A DNA stretch of 64,000 nt from NCBI GenBank assembly GCA_016721015.1, contig JADKJL010000010.1, positions 1-64,000 on the forward strand, given 5' to 3'. A program made the position numbers and the translations under genes. The notes under the pieces were generated by a model. That model was not told the DNA's origin. It saw nothing but the letters and a program-made list of their open reading frames with translations, and searched no databases. Each line of letters begins with the position of its first letter. Position 1 is the first letter of the stretch. Below, piece after piece: positions 61,107-64,000 of the stretch. Source of the stretch: Lysobacterales bacterium. GTDB taxonomy: Bacteria > Pseudomonadota > Gammaproteobacteria > Xanthomonadales > Rhodanobacteraceae.

Positions 61107-61131
61107 GGGAAGTCTCTTGAGGAATAGTTAG
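61051..61131 (+). CDS. 26-codon ORF at the right end of IS copy 1
   Basis: AAAGGAACAATTCA precedes ATG 61051. The predicted peptide runs to LTGSLLRNS, and its stop TAG (61129-61131) is formed by the attC core GTTAGAT. Between the two intact copies the only change is synonymous (Pro codon). Low confidence as a gene. Confidence 0.35.
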   Translation: MTSKSPKAQGNDITCPGLTGSLLRNS

Positions 61132-61138
61132 ATGTTGC

Positions 61139-61480
61139 TCAAAGTAATCCGAGCACCAGCTTTAGGCCACTGTCTACCTTGTCCAGCACTGCGCCTGGCA
61201 ACACCTTCACCTTCTTTGTCAGGACAGACCGATCAAGTGTGATCAGCTGCGAGATATTCACGACTGATGGTTGCGGTAGCCCAGAGTCAGATTTGGCAAT
61301 ACGCACATTGCCTGGCGCTTCCGCCAATGCAAGGTTGGATGTAACCGTGGCTACAATCACGGTGGCAATTCGGCTCGCGTTGAACGGGTTGGCTTGAACG
61401 ACAAGGACTGGGCGCTTGTAGCCGGGACCAGAGCCGACAGGGCTTGGAAGGTCAGCCCACCAAATCTCACCACGCTTCAT
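61139..61480 (-). CDS. MazF/PemK-family toxin (mRNA interferase)
   Basis: This 113-residue PemK-like toxin starts MKRGEIWWADLPSPVGSGPG, the conserved N-terminal strand and loop, followed by RPVLVVQANPFNASRI and SVVNISQLITLDR. MazF proteins cut RNA at short sequences. ATG 61480 overlaps the antitoxin gene by 14 bases, typical of such pairs. The longer in-frame start is rejected. Confidence 0.9.
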   Translation of the reverse strand: MKRGEIWWADLPSPVGSGPGYKRPVLVVQANPFNASRIATVIVATVTSNLALAEAPGNVRIAKSDSGLPQPSVVNISQLITLDRSVLTKKVKVLPGAVLDKVDSGLKLVLGLL

Positions 61481-61703
61481 GGCCAATTGCTCCCATCTGT
61501 GCCGCGGCCAAGGCAGGATCAATAGCGTCTTGTCCCTCAGCGTAGAGAGCGTTCAATCTCTCCGTGATCAGGGAGTCCTGCCGCTTGCCGAGATATTCCT
61601 CAATGGCCTGAGCGTAGAGCTGGCTGCGAGACACGCGAAGTCTATGGGCGAGCTTCTCGGCGGCGGTGAACACGGGATCAGGGAGGGAGATGGCGACTTT
61701 CAT
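61467..61703 (-). CDS. Ribbon-helix-helix antitoxin of the MazF-like toxin
   Basis: This 78-residue protein begins MKVAISLPDPVFTAAEKLA with RVSRSQLYAQAIEEYLGKR, a ribbon-helix-helix DNA-binding domain. The acidic, flexible C-terminus would bind the toxin. It lies first in the pair and should repress its own promoter. GTAACA/TGTTAC half-sites (61704-61717) just upstream of its start could be the operator. Confidence 0.88.
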   Translation of the reverse strand: MKVAISLPDPVFTAAEKLAHRLRVSRSQLYAQAIEEYLGKRQDSLITERLNALYAEGQDAIDPALAAAQMGAIGHEAW

Positions 61704-61718
61704 GTTACGAAGGTAACA
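61702..61718. promoter_or_regulatory. possible antitoxin operator
   Basis: ATGTTACGAAGGTAACAC (about 61702-61719) contains the inverted pair GTTAC/GTAAC with a four-base spacer immediately upstream of the antitoxin start. The position suits autoregulation by the ribbon-helix-helix antitoxin. Confidence 0.45.
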
Positions 61719-61739
61719 CTCCGGTATGACTCACGCAAC

Positions 61740-61796
61740 ATCTAACACCTGAAATAAGCCGCCGCGTCAGCGGTCGGCTTGATTGATTAGTTGTGC
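61740..61796. other. intact attC site (57 bp)
   Basis: Cores ATCTAAC (61740-61746) and GTTGTGC (61790-61796, one deviation from GTTRRRY). AAGCCGCCGCG pairs with CGGTCGGCTT around a TCAG spacer. It gives the uninterrupted form of the sites that the IS copies occupy. Confidence 0.85.
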
Positions 61797-62317
61797 GCCT
61801 GACGCGCGTGCAAGCCAATAGCCGGGCTCTTGATGGCATGCATGACCGCCAAGACAAGTACATGGTCTGGCTCGACTGAATACAGCAAAGCGTATGGAAA
61901 GACGCGTATGAGTCGGCGACGCACTTCGGTAACCAAGACTGGCCAGACCTCGGGCGCCTCCAAGACGCTCTGAAGCGCAGATTCGATGTTCGCAACAAAA
62001 CGTGCGCTTAGCCCCGGTTGGAGCAACTCGAAGTAGTTGGCTGCATCCTCAAACTCAGCAAGCGCATCCAGGTGAACTTGGCACGAATCATTTGGCCAAG
62101 CGCGAACTCGGGTAAAAGCTTCTTCTGCCGGAATTGTGAGAACTCGACCAGACCGCGCGCCCTCAAGCCGACGAAGCGCTTCGGTCGACCATGCTTCGCG
62201 AATGACGAGGCCGTTCAGCGGATCGAGGCTCTCGACCAGACGATCTGCTAAAAGTGCGCGGGCATCGCTGGGGAGCGACAAGACAGCTTCAGTAATTGAT
62301 TCGACGGTCATTTCCAT
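61787..62317 (-). CDS. Single-ORF antitoxin-toxin (addiction-module antidote + ParE/RelE-like)
   Basis: This is one 176-residue reading frame. Residues 1 to about 75 match small addiction-module antidote proteins (MEMTVESITEAVLSLPSD, EAWSTEALRRLEG, IPAEEAFTRVRAW). Residues about 80-176 match ParE/RelE toxins (DALAEFEDAANYFELLQPG, RRRLIRVFPYALLYSVE). Normally these are two genes overlapping at ATGA. An ATG in the expected place (near 62094) is out of frame with the toxin body, so one-base changes may have fused the pair. The stop codon lies in the attC next to the core. Confidence 0.75.
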   Translation of the reverse strand: MEMTVESITEAVLSLPSDARALLADRLVESLDPLNGLVIREAWSTEALRRLEGARSGRVLTIPAEEAFTRVRAWPNDSCQVHLDALAEFEDAANYFELLQPGLSARFVANIESALQSVLEAPEVWPVLVTEVRRRLIRVFPYALLYSVEPDHVLVLAVMHAIKSPAIGLHARQAHN

Positions 62318-62367
62318 GTCGGGAGCATAGCCCCGCGGCTCGTATCGTTCAACGACTGGCGCACAAC
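61790..62367. other. integron gene cassette D (fused toxin-antitoxin)
   Basis: Starts GTTGTGCGCC (61790) and ends GGCGCACAAC (62367), a 10-base inverted match. It carries the fused module at 61787-62317 on the minus strand. Confidence 0.85.
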
Positions 62368-62405
62368 ACCGGAAATAAGCCGCCGCGTCAGCGGTCGGCT
62401 TGATT
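62361..62405. other. attC site interrupted by IS copy 2 (left part)
   Basis: The left core GCACAAC (62361-62367) and stem AAGCCGCCGCG/CGGTCGGCTT are followed by the IS at about 62406. The right core GTTAGGC appears at 63983-63989. The stem is identical to the intact attC at 61740-61796. Confidence 0.88.
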
Positions 62406-62508
62406 GAGTAAAAAGAGACTTCCCACATCTTTCGGCCTCAAGGATCCCGAAGAACCCAGGTGCCATGATGGTAGCTCTACACAACCGTCAACAGAAGGGG
62501 AAGTCTCC

Positions 62509-63603
62509 ATGAATACTATATCCGCAGCGGCAGGCCTCGTGGGCGTTGATTTGGCCAAGACTGTGTTTTCGATTTGCGGGGTGGATGGACGCGGTCGGGT
62601 GCTGCGTCGTCAGGATCTGCGACGCGAGGCGTTTGAGCTCTGGCTCTCGCAGCTTGCGGCCGGAACGGTGGTGGCCATGGAAGCGTGCAGCGGCGCGCAT
62701 CATTGGGCGCGGCGTTGCCAGGCGTATAACCTGCAGCCGCTCATCATGGCGGCCCAATTCGTCACGCCGTTTCGCAAAGGGCGCAAGACCAAGAACGACC
62801 AGGCCGATGCCGAGGCGATTGCCACGGCGGCGCGCCAAGGCAACATGCGCTTTGTGCCGGTGAAGGATGTCGATCAGCAGGTTCGCCTGTCCTGGCATCG
62901 GGTACGCGAAGGGTACAAGACCGAGTCGCTGGCCATCGGCAACCGCATTCGTGGCCTGTTGGCCGAGTTCGGCGTAATCGTGGCGCAGAGCGACACGGCG
63001 CTCCGTCGATTGCTGGCGGATCTGGATACGCAACGCGGATTGCCTGCCGAATTCAAGGAATTGCTGCGCGATCTGGCGGATCACTGGAAGCAGTTGCGCG
63101 TGCACCACGACACCTGCGATGCACGCATCGAGGCTCACGCGCGAGCTGATAGCCGATGTGTACGGTTGCGAGGCATCGTGGGTATCGGCCCCATTACCGC
63201 CGATGCGGTGGTGGCGACGGTCGGCAACGCCCGCGAGTTCACGCAGGGTCGGCAAATGTCAGCGTGGTTGGGCTTGGTTCCCATCCAGCATTCCAGCGGC
63301 GGGCATGCGCGGTTGGGCGGAATCAGTTGCCGAGGGGATGCCTACCTGCGCACGTTATTGATCCAGGGCGCACGCAGCAGTCTGCAGCGTGCCAAGGCTG
63401 TGGCGACCGAGAAGGCCACGCCCGAACAACTGTGGATCCGCACACTCGACGGTCGCATGCCCTTCGGCAAGGTGATCGTGGCCGTCGCCAACAAACATGC
63501 TCGGCAGATATGGGCGATCCTCGCACACGACGTCGACTACGACGCTCATGCCTGCCTGAATGATCCGATGCACCGGCAAACCCATGAGGTGTATGCGGCC
63601 TAG
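62509..63603 (+). CDS. IS110-family transposase (DEDD), copy 2
   Basis: 364 residues, intact, differing from copy 1 by a few substitutions (for example TVFSICGVDGRGR and KNDQADAEAI). Asp14, Glu58, Asp97, Asp100 and the C-terminal Ser motif are all present. Same start context as copy 1. Confidence 0.95.
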   Translation: MNTISAAAGLVGVDLAKTVFSICGVDGRGRVLRRQDLRREAFELWLSQLAAGTVVAMEACSGAHHWARRCQAYNLQPLIMAAQFVTPFRKGRKTKNDQADAEAIATAARQGNMRFVPVKDVDQQVRLSWHRVREGYKTESLAIGNRIRGLLAEFGVIVAQSDTALRRLLADLDTQRGLPAEFKELLRDLADHWKQLRVHHDTCDARIEAHARADSRCVRLRGIVGIGPITADAVVATVGNAREFTQGRQMSAWLGLVPIQHSSGGHARLGGISCRGDAYLRTLLIQGARSSLQRAKAVATEKATPEQLWIRTLDGRMPFGKVIVAVANKHARQIWAILAHDVDYDAHACLNDPMHRQTHEVYAA

Positions 63604-63962
63604 AAGAACGTTTCGATTCAACGTCAGCGCGACACGGTAGACAACGGGTCAGACCACCCCGGAGAGAACCTGACTAACTTGATGGACGTCGAAGAGGTGT
63701 TTCGGTTGATCGCCGAGCACCGGACAGTCCGATGAATGAATGAGGTCTTCGGGTGCGGTTTATACCCTGGTCCGAGTCAGCACGATCGACTCAACAAGAC
63801 CGATTGTGACCGAAGGAATTCCTTTTCGGGAAGGAAATGCAGTCTGACAACCGTTTTGTCACCCGTCTCGCAACGACAACGCAGTACGCAACAAAGGAAC
63901 AATTCAATGACCAGCAAAAGCCCCAAAGCTCAGGGCAACGACATCACTTGCCCGGGCTTGAC
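63604..63962 (+). ncRNA. candidate seek/bridge RNA region of IS copy 2
   Basis: This tail is homologous to 60747-61106, with few differences, including GTTTATACCCTGG in place of GTTTAACCCAAAG and a one-base deletion. The remnant (58128-58487) shares the TATACCCTGG version, so two tail types exist. The RNA is inferred from the known arrangement of IS1111 elements. Confidence 0.45.
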
Positions 63963-63987
63963 GGGAAGTCTCTTGAGGAATAGTTAG
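63907..63987 (+). CDS. 26-codon ORF at the right end of IS copy 2
   Basis: Same layout as at 61051: AAAGGAACAATTCA before ATG and a stop (63985-63987) inside the attC core GTTAGGC. Low confidence as a gene. Confidence 0.35.
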   Translation: MTSKSPKAQGNDITCPGLTGSLLRNS

Positions 63988-64000
63988 GCCTCATGGGTTG
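63983..64000. other. start of cassette E, cut by window end
   Basis: GTTAGGCCTCATGGGTTG begins with a perfect core site GTTAGGC. The array therefore continues to the right, where the integrase would be expected given the minus-strand orientation of the cassette genes. Confidence 0.75.

Larger units (their letters stand above)
59551..61126 (+). mobile_element. IS110-family (IS1111 subgroup) element, copy 1, inside attC
   Basis: About 1.58 kb. Subterminal inverted repeats AGAGACTTCCC (59557-59567) and GGGAAGTCTCT (61107-61117) lie a few bases inside the ends. No target duplication. One transposase on the plus strand (59652-60746), then a 380-base non-coding tail. The orientation is opposite to the cassette genes. 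Nearly identical to copy 2. Exact ends are uncertain by a few bases. Confidence 0.9.
61127..61746. other. integron gene cassette C (toxin-antitoxin)
   Basis: Starts GTTAGATGTTGC (61127) and ends GCAACATCTAAC (61746), a 12-base inverted match. It carries a minus-strand MazEF-like pair. Toxin-antitoxin cassettes are common in chromosomal integrons, where they help hold the array together. Confidence 0.88.
62406..63982 (+). mobile_element. IS110-family (IS1111 subgroup) element, copy 2, inside attC
   Basis: About 1.58 kb and about 99% identical to copy 1. Subterminal repeats AGAGACTTCCC (62414-62424) and GGGAAGTCTCT (63963-63973). No target duplication. Inserted in the same orientation and at the same place in its attC as copy 1. 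It differs by a few substitutions and one base lost near 63818. Confidence 0.92.

Overview
The window looks like chromosome of a high-GC gammaproteobacterium of the Xanthomonadales, probably Rhodanobacteraceae (Dokdonella-like). The reasons are codon use, fabA-fabB pairing, abundant xanthomonad-type short hairpin repeats (GTGGGAGCGACTTCAGTCGC), and integron cassettes with xanthomonad-like attC sites. This placement is inference; no rRNA is present to confirm it.

Layout. 1-1097: part of an integron gene-cassette array (three attC sites, two copies of one ORF-poor cassette, one secreted-protein cassette) with no recognisable integrase beside it. 1.5-3.2 kb: arfB, an acyltransferase and an FMN reductase. 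3.3-9.9 kb: a compact cyanophycin locus with isoaspartyl dipeptidase, cyanophycinase, cyanophycin synthetase and a second Mur-ligase-only CphA paralogue that probably starts at CTG. 10-13 kb: a phosphatase/DsrE fusion, then fabA-fabB. 13.2-29.5 kb: a low-oxygen respiration region. It holds two FNR-type regulators, a cytochrome-fused lipoprotein NirK with NirV and SCO, the cbb3 oxidase operon ccoNOQP and its assembly genes ccoG-(small membrane protein)-ccoI-ccoS-TauE-like, hemN and a GNAT protein. FNR boxes lie in the nirK/ccoN divergent promoter and before hemN. 29.8-35.8 kb: an operon of MaoC-phosphotransacetylase fusion, acetate kinase, FAD-dependent dehydrogenase and a thiamine-diphosphate enzyme, preceded by FNR-like boxes. 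36.7 kb: tRNA-Arg(CCG). 36.9-42.8 kb: a dicarboxylate carrier, then PAP2 phosphatase, two-component system and GT39 transferase, suggesting envelope-lipid modification. 43-57.8 kb: metabolic and hypothetical genes (FMN glutamate-synthase-like protein, lipase, alkaline phosphatase, CoA transferase, trmL, hydrolases, ArsN2-like acetyltransferase), interspersed with three kinds of repeat and a MITE-like element.

57.9-64.0 kb: a second cassette array whose genes (two secreted proteins, a MazEF-like module and a single-ORF antitoxin-toxin) all lie on the minus strand. Two nearly identical IS110-family (IS1111 subgroup) elements and one remnant sit exactly inside attC sites, next to the core GTTRRRY. 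Their long conserved 3' tails are the expected place for a guide (seek/bridge) RNA. They also carry a 26-codon ORF that borrows its stop codon from the attC core. This attC-targeting IS set and the unusual cassettes are the most interesting part of the window.

The genes imply an organism that stores nitrogen as cyanophycin, respires at low oxygen with cbb3 oxidase and nitrite reductase, and may gain ATP through acyl-phosphate when oxygen is short.
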